A stretch of DNA of 47,541 nucleotides from Ectocarpus siliculosus (lineage: Eukaryota; Sar; Phaeophyceae; Ectocarpales; Ectocarpaceae), in NCBI GenBank assembly GCA_000310025.1, contig FN649728.1, forward strand, positions 6,388,617-6,436,157, read 5' to 3'. The notes under the pieces were generated by a model. It saw only the letters and a list, made by a program, of their open reading frames with translations. It ran no database searches and was not told the origin of the DNA. The translations under genes and the position numbers were made by a program. This document shows, piece by piece, positions 22,377 to 33,500 of the stretch (position 1 is the first letter of the stretch; every line of letters starts with the position of its first letter).

Positions 22377-22431
<55 letters not shown>
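22377..22431 (+). repeat. (GA)n microsatellite
   Basis: About 27 uninterrupted GA units, starting some 20 bases after the candidate donor at 22356. Confidence 0.95.
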
Positions 22432-22435
<4 letters not shown>

Positions 22436-24425
22436 TACGTCTGGTCGTCTGAGCACCTCACTCCCCCAACAACGACATTGGTCGCCCGGCGGGACATTCC
22501 CAGCATAGAGTCAATCGAAGGCGTTCATGCCGACAATGTTGTTGTTGCCATTGCAGTTGCCGCTACTGCCGAGACCGTAGGGTACCGACACAACTCCGCA
22601 GCAACGTGCGTGTGTGTTTGCCGTGTCATGTCCGGGTGGGGGGTCCTTCTATAGGGGTCCTTCTGCCTCCATAACAGCACACAAACACGCCGTGGCCACG
22701 GGCATCCCGCAAGCGACCGGTTATGGGGGGGAAGTTGTTCGAGGCTCGTGTCACATTTTACCGACGGCAACGGCTAGTGTGAGAAACGATGGCATCAAAT
22801 AGACTCAGCTGTAGTCTCTACATGGCCCCCTCGTGCGCTCGTAGTCGCCAGACGTGTGGCATCTTTCGGACCGCGCTCATGCAACGAGCCGGCCAAACAA
22901 ACCATCCCATAAATTTCTTTTACATGGCCTCCTCTTGCGCTCGCAGTCGTTCACCATCTCGGCGGCGCTCGCCGGCATGTCCGGTAGGGGGGCGACACGA
23001 AGTGCGCGCCTCCCGCGAGACCCCCCCCCCCGGCCCGAAATACGACAAGTCGGCCCTCAAGTTCATTTTGCTCGATTCCGGCGAAGAAATCAAGGGACGG
23101 CCGTGCTCTGTTTGTTGCTCGATCGCCGGCCCGAAGCAAAGGTTCTTTTAGCGTTTCTTGTGAATTACATTGCACAGCGACCAGTAGTGGGAGGTGTCCT
23201 CCTCCGCAGAAGATGTAACTACAGTACAAGACAGAATTGCTGGTTTGAGATAACCTCAACAGGTTGCCGGCTTGAGATACCCTCAGGAGGGATCATGTTA
23301 GAGCCTTCACAGCAGTGGGGACACCTGCCGGAGGCTGGACTTTGTTGAGTTTGTTGAAGCCGCACTGTTGAGAAACCAGTGATAAAAGCCGAGAAAAAGT
23401 AAGTGTTCTTACAGTGCCCGCTAACGCTTTGAATCCGTTGCTACGCTATCGCAGACTCTCACCTGGGGAAGAGATTGATCTGTTGTGATTTCTTAAGAAG
23501 CATGAGAAAAACTTGCACGACGCCCGTCGGCAAGTGTCGGCAGTGAAGCATATCATTGGTATGGCACAGCGGTCGCACTTAGAGGTGCCCCGCGTTTCGG
23601 AGTATATTCAAGACAAACCTCAGAGGGGGCCTCTCTTGTCACCGAATTTGTGCGTCAACCTTATTTTGTTGGGGTTCTTCGCCCTCTGGTTCGCCCCGAA
23701 CATCCGCCCGACGTGGCGAGGCTTGCGGTCGCGATCCCCCAAGAATTGTATCTTCTATACCCTCCTGCCGCGTATGCCCCTGTTTTTGCTGCTGCATGTG
23801 TTGCTGCTGCTTCTGCTGCTGCATCTGCTACTGTTGCTGATGCAGTTGTTGTTGTTGCTGTTGCTGATGCTGCCCTTTTTGATGCAGGTTAAATGTGACG
23901 GGGACTCCGCCCTGCCGACAATGTCAGAGGAGACAGATAGAGTGCACCTTCATCCCGTGCGCCCGTTCCGGCCCAAGGTCAGCTTGGTTGGTAGATTGAC
24001 ACGTTATCAGTGCTCTTCCTCGATGTACTGCTGGTGTGGGATAGAGTGCGAGCCCGAGAGGGTTCCAAGCACCAGACCTAAGTGCTGTTTTGAAATTTCA
24101 ACAACGAGGCCCACGAGGCGTCCCGTTACGACGAGAATGTCCAAGTTGGCAGTTTTTCAGAATAGGACCGCTTGCCACGCCACAAATGCTGTTTCTCTAC
24201 CTCCCCCCCCTCCCCCCCCGCCCTCACTTTCTCCTGCCTCTGTTGCGCTGTGTCTTCTTGACGGGTTGTTTTTGTCGAGCACCTCCAACCAAGCACACCG
24301 TTGTTAATCTATTCTGTCAACGCCCACGTCGTTCCACAGAAGTAACCGCGGCGAAAAATCCGTGTACCACAACCACCGTGGGAGTGACCCCCGCGCCCGC
24401 CCTCCTCTCTCTTGACTGTTTCCAG
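22432..24425 (+). other. Possible 5' exons of the helical gene; not resolved
   Basis: Three plus-strand stretches read like protein: about 23026-23107 (KYDKSALKFILLDSGEEIKG), 23498-23648 after acceptor TTTCTTAAG (KHEKNLHDARRQVSAVKH and on to EYIQDKP), and 23884-23980 after acceptor TTTTTGATGCAG. Their phases cannot be chained convincingly to each other or to the exon at 24426. They are recorded as leads only. Confidence 0.3.
23783..23885 (+). repeat. CTG/TTG triplet tract
   Basis: An imperfect run of TTGCTG, CTGCTT and GTTGTT triplets ending CCCTTTTTGATGCAG. Read in frame it gives poly-Leu or poly-Ala/Val. As a pyrimidine-rich stretch ending in CAG it could equally be the acceptor of an intron. 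Confidence 0.7.
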
Positions 24426-24579
24426 CAAGGTACCCCCTCCAAACGTGGCGAATCCGATACCTGGGGTAGGCGTTTCGCAGAACGGGGCGCTGGCGGCGAC
24501 GGCTCTGGCGGCGGCGGTGGCGGCGGCGACGGCAGCGGCAGCGGCGGTCGGGGGTGCGGGGCCACCCCCCTCGGGACAG
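24426..24579 (+). CDS. Helical gene: upstream exon, Ala-rich
   Basis: Acceptor CTGTTTCCAG, donor CAG then GTGCCC. It has 51 codons plus one leading base: KVPPPNVANP, then a run of Ala encoded by GCG/GCA (24490-24555), then GPPPSGQ. It ends in phase 0 and fits the next exon. The GGC/GCG triplet run makes two other frames open as well, so the frame is chosen by phase and by GC-ending codons. Confidence 0.45.
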
Positions 24580-27500
24580 GTGCCCCACCTATGTACCGAG
24601 AAAGGGGAGCGTCGACTGATGTACATGGAGAAATGAGCTGTTTCAGTCTTGAAGAATTGTTATGCTGATATCAAAACGATTTGTGCGTAAATGTACAACT
24701 GTGCGATTTTTTTTTTTTTTTCAGGGCTGGGTTTGTAAGCTTGGTGTCGTGGGGGCCAAAGGCTCGATTCGTATGCACGGGGGTCCTGCAAGTGGGACAG
24801 ACAGCTTGCGGTTGTAAGGGTCATGGGACCAGGCGTAGTGGTCGTGCCTGAAACAGCGCAATCCACACCTCCGCGCAATATTACGCGACAGGGATAGAAG
24901 ACGGGACTCTGCGTGTGGCTTCTGCGATACCTCTTCACGACTGCCACTAGTACTATTAAGGCACCAGGTGTCGGCTCAATTGAGGACGACTGTGCGCCCG
25001 GCTGCCGTTGTTTTTTGTGTAGCCACTCGCCCCCAAGTTCGCGGTGGGCAAAACTTTTCCTCTTGTGTGGGTGCACGCCGGGGATTGGTATCGTGCGTCC
25101 TGTTGCGTGTGCATGTATGTGCGGGCAAGTTCTAGCAAGGCCATTTCTCTCAATAGTTTCTGCGGAGACCGAGTCTCGTTGGAATAAGCGTCTGCATTCC
25201 CAAAACGATTTGTTTTTGTTCAATATTCAACGGCAGAGTGTGTTCGTTTCCGCGCTTGGTTGTTGACGACGAGGCCTTACCACGTGTCTGGCTCTCGTCC
25301 TGTACGGTACGCTCGTGTTTTTTTTTCGTCGTCATCGCACTTGATCGTATGCGTAGTATTATTTCTTCTATGCTGTGTGGAAGACATGCACATTACACCG
25401 CCTGTACCCTAAGCCACGCGGAACGTACGCCCGAACTTAAACCGTTTCCAACATCACAAAGCTGACCCCGTCTCTTCTACGCTTCTGCGCCGATGCTGCT
25501 GGGTTTTCCACAGATGGCAGCGGCGTTGTCGGGCGGAGGGATCACGAGCAAGGTGGACGTGACCTACCTCAACTTCTTCCTCAAGGAGTTCAACGCGGTG
25601 AGTTGGCGCAGCAGTGGCTATTTTTTTGGGGGCACTGCAACGAGGGGGGTGGGAGGTACACGAACATGAAGTAAGCATCACAGGGTACATTGGAGATAGG
25701 GCTGGAAAGTATCGTGTTTTGAGTGACCCGGAAACTTATGACACGCCTGCCCCTGAGCCTGTCCACAAGCGGATGTCCGGACCACTATTGATCGTCCAGG
25801 CTGCTGGTGACTGTAACGGTGGAGGTATGGTGGTCGAGATAGTAGGAACTGTGCAGCTCAGCGCCAAGACGTGTGCAGCTTGGAGGGCAGCGTGGAAATA
25901 CCGCGCCCTCAAAGCGTATGTATACAGCTTAGTCCCGTAGGGTAACTGGGCGTCCAAACCTATCACATTGTTGACCAATCGGATCTGAGTGTTCACATCT
26001 CGCTCAGTGCCTCCTACGGCATCAGCAGTTGTCGATGTCATCATCATTGTCCCCACGACGACCACCTCCATCACAATCGTCGACGTCGTGAAAAGTTGAC
26101 ACCAGAGCTCACCCGTCTTCGCCGAATCCTGTGCGTTGTGTCACGATTGTCGAGTTTTTGCGAGGAGGCTTTGTTCTACTGGCGACGGCGCAATACTTGC
26201 TATTTGGTCGTTACGATGGTGTTTATTTTGTTTTGTTCGCCATCTCCTTCCTTCCCAGTTTGTCCCGCTGACGACGCAAGACATCTTGCGGGACGCTCTT
26301 TACCCGGTGCCGGCGGCCCTGACGGAACGATCGTTCCACGGAGACGAGGAGTATAGAAGACAGGTGACACGTGCTTCTGGTACTTGGTCGTGGTCGTCAA
26401 CACAAGTACAGATAGTGCCGGTACTGATGAACTGCGTACCTAAGAACAGCTATTCATATCAAAGCTTACATTAACAGCTTGGGCACCGTTTGGGGGCCCG
26501 GTCAAGACAGTTTGCGAGTCCGATTGAGAACCCCTATGTTGCAATACGAATTGTATAGCAGCCACTGTTAACAAGAGCAAGTAGGACCAGCCTCGGCCAC
26601 AACTATAGAGGTGGCGGGCGCTATTTGTAGCTGTAGGGTTTGTGCTGCTGTCTTTTGTTGTTGTCTGCTGTTGGTTGGACGTATGTTTTTGCTTCTCTTT
26701 TTGTTAGGCTTTGTTGTGTTTGCGCCATTGGCGCTAGCATTTCTGCCCTCGGCGTTCAGGAGATCAGAATTTATTGATTTTCCGTCGCTTTGGGAGGTTT
26801 GGTTGATGGTTGTGTCTATTTAGAGATGTGTTGTTCGTGCTTGCCGCCAGAACAGGAGTTTGCCGGTTTCTTTTCCGTTGATTCGTGTCAGTTCTTGTGC
26901 TGTTGATAGCGACGGTCATACGGAATGCTTGGGATGTGCCGAATGATCACTACTGTTCTGAACGAACCGAGAGCGCTACGTGCACCGTTTGTATTTTCGA
27001 CCAAACTCCCGGCTCACAAAACATAACCCTGAACTCCGCACATCACACACCGGATTGATTGCGTGTCGTCGCTGTTTGGTTTGTTCAGAACGCTCGGGTG
27101 GCCGTGATCCAAGGCTGCATCACCATCGGCGCGTTGCTCAAGGGGCACACACAGGTAGGCTTCGTTCGACCGACCACCCTTGACGGGAAAAGATGTGTGA
27201 CGCCTTCAATTTGCACCACCTTATTCTCTGTTTCCGTCCACGTGTGTAAGCGTACCGAAGTGAATCATGTACACTGGAAGAGGCTGGTGTGCCCAAATGG
27301 GAGCTCCTGTTGTCGGCATCTTCTTGCCACGTTCTTTCAGACAGAGGAGTGCTCCCTGCCTACACCATGTGTTAAGCAGAAGATCGAGCCAAAAGTGTCC
27401 GAAATAACCATGGAGCACTCAAAGTTCTGAGGCAAGCTGCGGCGGTCTTCTCACCCCCCCCCCCCCCCTCCCCCAGGTGGTAGGATACCTGCGTAACGTG

Positions 27501-30500
27501 CGGGAGGCACTGACCAACTCCTTCGACTTCGTGAGCTCCGAGACGATGAGCGCCTACATGGTGACGGCCTACTGCCACGACCTCATGGGAAATGCGGCGG
27601 CTACACGGTAAGCGATGGAGCTACCGATCCCCGCGTGTGCGTGGCAGGTGGCGTTGGTGTACGGAAAAATAGAGTTTAGATCCCCTTGCGGCAGAATTTA
27701 GGGGGGGGGGGGGGTTGCCCTCCTTCTCGACCACTTTCGAACGAAACTTTCGTGTGGGAAAGTCCGTTCTCTTGACATCCCCCCCGTCCCCTGACCCCCG
27801 CACCTCAATAGGTACCCAAGAGGGCACGTGCAGCGGGAGTTCTGACGTCTTGCCCCCCCCCCGCCCAGATGTTGCTCCCTTCATTATTCGCGTTTGGTAT
27901 GGGGACTCATTCTGTGTGCGAGGGTTTTAGTGTGGTATTATTTAATAGTAAGAGCTATTGCTACTTTTTTTTTTGTAGGCTTTAGTATGACATTAACCGA
28001 TACAGCATTTGGTTTGGCTATTGCCAAATCGATATGGTCTTTATTGTATAGGGTTTAATGAATAATTCTAAAGCCCATATTGTACAGAGGTGTAACGTTG
28101 ACCCAACAATTCGAAATCGTCGTCTGCGTGGGCACAAGCTGTCTGTTGAAAATTGTTTTCAGGTCTTCAATACATCAGTCTATTCTCAAGTGACACAGAA
28201 CAGAAAACAATCACAGTTCGAAAGGGAAACCACGCGCATGCTTCTCTCCGTCGATTGAGAGTACGAGCTGCTGAGCAAATATCCCCCGGCAGAGAGCAAG
28301 GAACAGAGGGCACATCCTGGCCGGTCTGCCTTCAATTGGTGGCCTAGGGAGCGAGAAATCAGTTGCGCTGGCCTCCCGCCTCTGACAAAAAGCGGCTCTT
28401 TCTGTTGCCTCGTGGCGTTTTGGCCTGTTTCGGCGTCTCCGTGTTTGGTGGAGTGCGATATGTGTTTTTTACGCACGCGTGCCGATCGACCATCAATTAC
28501 CACCTTGCAGAATAGCGAAACCCTCCTTTGCTCGATACATCAAGAAGTCAGGTCGCACTCGCCGGTTATGTCGGCTGGGTTCACCAGCGGTGACTTTTGG
28601 GGTAGAAAATCCGGCTGAGCACCATCCTGAATTCTGCCCAGCTTTTTAGGTGAACGCAACGCGGATTCCTGATGCTAGAATATGATGACCCGAAAAAGTG
28701 ACGAATCCGGCTGTATGCGAAGCGGGACTTTTGCCGATTTTTAGGATTAGGAAGCCAGATGTATAAGAATCAGCCTTCGTGCCCCGCCCGGATCAGTCCT
28801 TAATCAAGTTTCCCGGTTTTGGTGCTGACCGTCAGAAACGTGCCCTCGGCCTTCCCTCATTGTTTCGACCTCTTCGTTGCTGACGCTGCATCCGGGACCC
28901 CTGTTTCCCTGTGTCGGCGCTGGTCGGCAGCAACTACATGGAGTTCGCGAAGGCGGTGGCGACGCAACTCCCGCAGGTGACGGTGGACCACGAGCTGGTG
29001 TTTCAGTTCTACCGCGTTTGCTCGGAGGTGCACAACTGCACCCTGTCGGCTATACCCAAGCTCCTCCAGCACGCGGGCGCGGCGGCTCCTTGCTACCAGG
29101 TGCGCTCTCTCAGAAGGGTCCGATTCATGGTGTGTGTGTTTCTTTGTAACATCGACCCGGCTTTGTGTGTGTTTGTGAGTATGTGTGTTTTGTTACTAGC
29201 ATCGACCGCGCTAACCGGCTGACCAATGAAAAGACGTCGTCTCAGTGCGGCTGAAAACACAAATATGTGTGTGTGTGTATTCGTGTTTTTGTTTTTTCTG
29301 TTTTGTCGGCGGTATAGTAGACGCGATGTACTGAGTTATGGGCAAACAACATTGCACTAAAATGTATGCCTTCATTTGACAGGTCCTCAACGTACTGACA
29401 TACGCCTTGTACGACCTGGCCCATCTTGCCGCGGAGGAACTCACCAACACCATTTCCAAGGCGCAGGCGAGTACCATTGTGTTAGGCTGCCGCTGCTGCT
29501 GTAGCTGTTTTATGCACCAAACGATGTTTTGCTTGGACGTATGGCTAACTCATGGTAAAGTTCTCGGCGTGAGCGACAAAAAAAATGGCTGGGACGGAGC
29601 TAAAGGTTGTAGTTTGCGACGTACTTTCCGACGGAGGGCAAAATCCCGTTTTTTCATGGCGATAAGGAGCCCGTCACCTGGCACCCGGCAGGTTTGGTTC
29701 GATTGTTGCTGTGTGTGTCCAATGTCGTTCACGTAGTGACTCTGGAGTTGAGCCCCCTGTCCCGACCCTGACGACTCAACCGTCATTATTCTGTAGTTCC
29801 TGCTTCTAGGCCGGATTACCCCCCCACCCCCCACCTCCGCCCCGCCCTTCGTGGACTCGGCAACCAGGTTACCGTTTTTTTTTTCCTCTGCTTTCGCGGT
29901 AAACATAATGGTGGTCGAGTAGATCATGTTGTGCGGGGTGGAGAACCCTCACTCCGCGCAAGGGGGATGATCGCACCACGTTGTGTTAAAATGGTCAAGC
30001 ATCCTCGAGGCAGTTACACAGTGCTTACAACTGTTTCTGGAAGTTAACGCACCAGAAAATAAATTAAGTCATACGCAGCTGTCATCCGTACGCAAGGAAG
30101 TAAGCACAAGATGCCGAACACCCTTCGCAGGATGCAGGGCACCCTTCATGCGACTCGCCGAATACCACACGGCGCTTCGCGCTTGGGATGTGAGAGCCTG
30201 GTCCGGTGAGAACCCGGCGTGCTCCGTCCCGGCTTTGTAGGGATGCGAGGTCAATGGTCTAACGACTACGGCATGCACGACTATGACTACACCCCCCCCC
30301 CCCCACACATTTGGCAACTTATACGGTTACGGTAAAGATCACCTTGTGGTTATTCTGAAGTATTTTGGTTCCAAGTGTGGATCGACGAGACAGCGGTCTC
30401 ACTGTTTGGTTCTCTCCCGCCATACAGGTGATGGCGGAGTTGAACTCCCTCTTGCCGATCCTGACACGTGCTGACGGCATGAGCCGGGACAACTCGTCCT

Positions 30501-33500
30501 CGTTCGGAGCTCTCGGCGTCGTGCTCGTGAAGGGGGTGTTGGCCTACATCTTGCTACGCTTGGGTAGGAGCCAAGACGGGCTGGAGGTGTGTGCTGGTGG
30601 TGATGTTACCGTTTTGGTAGTTTGTTTCTCGCCTGCGGTGACTGCAAGAGGTGTCGGAGCCGCTTGTTTTCCTCCACGGCAGCGTCCTCAAGGCCGCCAC
30701 GTGTACGTTTCACAAAAACCTTGCACAAAAATCTTGTTAGACGCAACGTTTTTCCTCTTGCGTGAGGCTTTTCGTATTTTGGCAGGGGTGACGGGTAGGT
30801 TAATCCGTGTCCACAACGTCGTGGATGCGAAACGGTCTGGGGAACGTTCGTTTTTTTTTGCTGTGGCCATTGTGTGGCTTGTTTTTCTATCCGCAGCAAA
30901 CGTAAGATTGCTTGGTGGATGTCCTAGACGGTTGGCGTGGAATACCGGGCGCAGCAATTTTTGCCTTCATCCTAAGACGTCCGTGTGCCGTTTGTGTCGG
31001 TGTGTCTGGGCGACCCCGTTGTTACTCCCGCAAATGACGTATCCAAGTATCATTTTCGTACCGCGACAATACGGAACGAAAGCTTCAACTCGGTCTGCGC
31101 GGAGTGTTTTCATGAGGGCTTGTTTTCGCAAGGGCTGGTTGTTTTTGTTTTGTTCTCGTAGTGCCACGCGTGTTGGACGCGCTGTTACGCTCACACGTGA
31201 ATCACGAGACTGCCTTGGCAGCAGGTGCTTCGCAAGCTTTCCTTGTCCGAAAACCTGCGCGCCATGCTGTGCTCACGTAGAGCCGTCTACTGTAGCTCCT
31301 CGTTCCAAACCTCCACAGCAAACTTTCGTGTTTTCGCGCAAACTCCCTGACGTTGTTCCCATAACTTATTGACTGCCGTGTCCACGACTGGGTTGCTCTC
31401 GTCTACTGTTGGTATCGTAGGTGCTGGAGCCGGTGGTGGGCATCCTAGCGGAAAACCCGGGGCTGCTGCGGCAGGTCATGTGCTGGCATTTGTCACGCTG
31501 CATTCTGGTAAGCCATCACCAGCAGAGCGTGTCGTGTCTGTACAGTTCCTTGTCTACCTTGTGTCTTGTTGTGTGGTTGTTGGTAGTGTTCCATGGTTGA
31601 TGCCGCCGTGATATTGCCCATCTTGTTGATCATCCCGTGTTTTCCATGTCATTTAGCTTGCGCTTACGAAGCTCGAATCGCTATGGGCCGCTTTTGAAGC
31701 CTCCCATCGGACTATGCCTGTGTCGGGCATCGTCCAACAGTAATACAGCGGGGTGTTGACGGCCGTTGTTCGTAGCAGCGTGGTCGCCGGTCCAACAGTG
31801 TTGTGTGTCTTGCCATGTACATTATGGTTGAAGCCCTCGCACCGTCCTTTGCGTCATGACTGTTTTGCCCGAAACCGAACATTTTTTCAAGTACGATTAT
31901 GTTAGTGACTGAAGCACGCACTTTCATGGTCATCCTGTGGCCTACCCCTTGTTGGGGGTGCCGGCAAATGTTCTGCGCCGGCAACAATTTTATTACAGGT
32001 GATCTTCCTGGAGCATGGGTGGTTCAAAGAATACGAAATCACGCGAAACATTTACAACAGCCTTCTGGAGCCCGAACAGGGCGGGCAGCACTTCGCAGTG
32101 TGGGGCCGAGGCCATTTCCAGGTACATCACAAATTCTGGAGTTTGGGGTTGCCACATGTCCTGGGGGTTTCTGCTTTAGACTTGGGCTGTTTCGGCGGTC
32201 TTGCTCGTAGTCTTCTTAAGGGTGGACTGGTTGAATGCCATTACGATGGCGGGAAAAAACAATCACTCTTCGCTTTGGGGTGGAGTAGGGGGGGCGTTCT
32301 CGTCAAGGAGTGCAATGCATTCTCAAAAGATAATATCTGTAGTTGGGCGTAATGTACTATGGTACCTGTCAGATGTGGGGAAAGTAGTAAGTGGAGGCAG
32401 TCCGCTTCAATTGTTACGTTCAGGGGCCCAAACTTATCGTGTTTCGTCATATCTGTGTTGTTGGTGTCTGTGCTCGTGTTTCTCCTTGTGTGCAGGATGC
32501 GACCCCGTTCCCTCCGGTGGACAGCCTCCACTCCCAGGGAAACTCCTTTTTGTGTTCCAACCCCATCTGCAAGGCCATCAACAGGGATCTCAGCGAGGGC
32601 GTCGAGGCAACCGTCGCCGCACAGGTTTTGATACAATGTCTTCGCTATTCGTTCCCTACCCCCTGAACCTCCCGTTCTCCTTTTCTCCCTCTATTCAGCC
32701 AGGTTTGGTGCCTTCGTATATCCCGGAATCTTGTTTTGCTACGGCGTTGGTGTGGTGCTCTCTCCCTGCCCTCATTCCATGTCCGATGACCACAACAACT
32801 CTTCAGGGCCGTTTTGCTGCGGCATCGAGCGCCGCCGGGCCGCAGCCGGTGATCAATATGGTCACCGGGGAAGGCTTCCTCAACTTTGACTCGGAGGCGG
32901 GGGTGAACGTTTCGGTGAGATTTGACTGCCCGCCAGGGTGTTTCCGCAATTGCCGTGTTTTTTCCCCTGTTGCATGAATCCATTGTACATCCCGGCACAG
33001 GAATTTCGTTCCGTGCAGCCCAGCCCGCAGGATGGTATTTATCCTGTTTCGGGAAATAGAGCAGCCCAACTGTCGTTATTTACCATGTTCCGTTTTCCGT
33101 CGCGGCCCCGTCCCGCTTAATTTCCATGTACGATCGTTGAACACTAAGAAAAGAAGAATTATTACAAAAATTGGAGCTTTTTAATTTTTTTAAAACAAAA
33201 TATGACTGGCGGTGCTGATACGCCCTCGTCGCTCTCCTGCGGAATTCCCTGTTTACAGACCGCCTCACCCAAGCCGTCCCTGCCGGGCTTTGGCTCCAGC
33301 TCCAGCTCCGGTACGGGAACAAGCCAAGCGTCGCAGGGATCACCACAACCGCCCGCGTCGATGTCTTCGTCGTTTTCAGTCGCCCAGCAGCATCCGCAAG
33401 CGATGTTGATGACTCCCGCTGCTTCCACGACTCCCGCCGCTCTACACAAGGTGTGCGGCGCCTTGTTTGGCCCCGCTTGACGATGGTCTTGGATGAATGG

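Noticed and set aside
22374-22440. An Arg/Glu-repeat protein across the GA run
   Set aside because: It is simply a translated microsatellite lying after a plausible donor.
23884-23960. A fungal-type Zn2Cys6 cluster (CRQCQRRQIEC)
   Set aside because: The first three Cys spacings fit, but the second half of the motif is absent and the frame depends on an unproven splice and ends soon after.
33001-33120. Terminal exon EFRSVQPSPQ of the helical gene
   Set aside because: Splice-compatible after 32914, but the exon at 33259 also fits and better continues the low-complexity tail. Kept only as an alternative.
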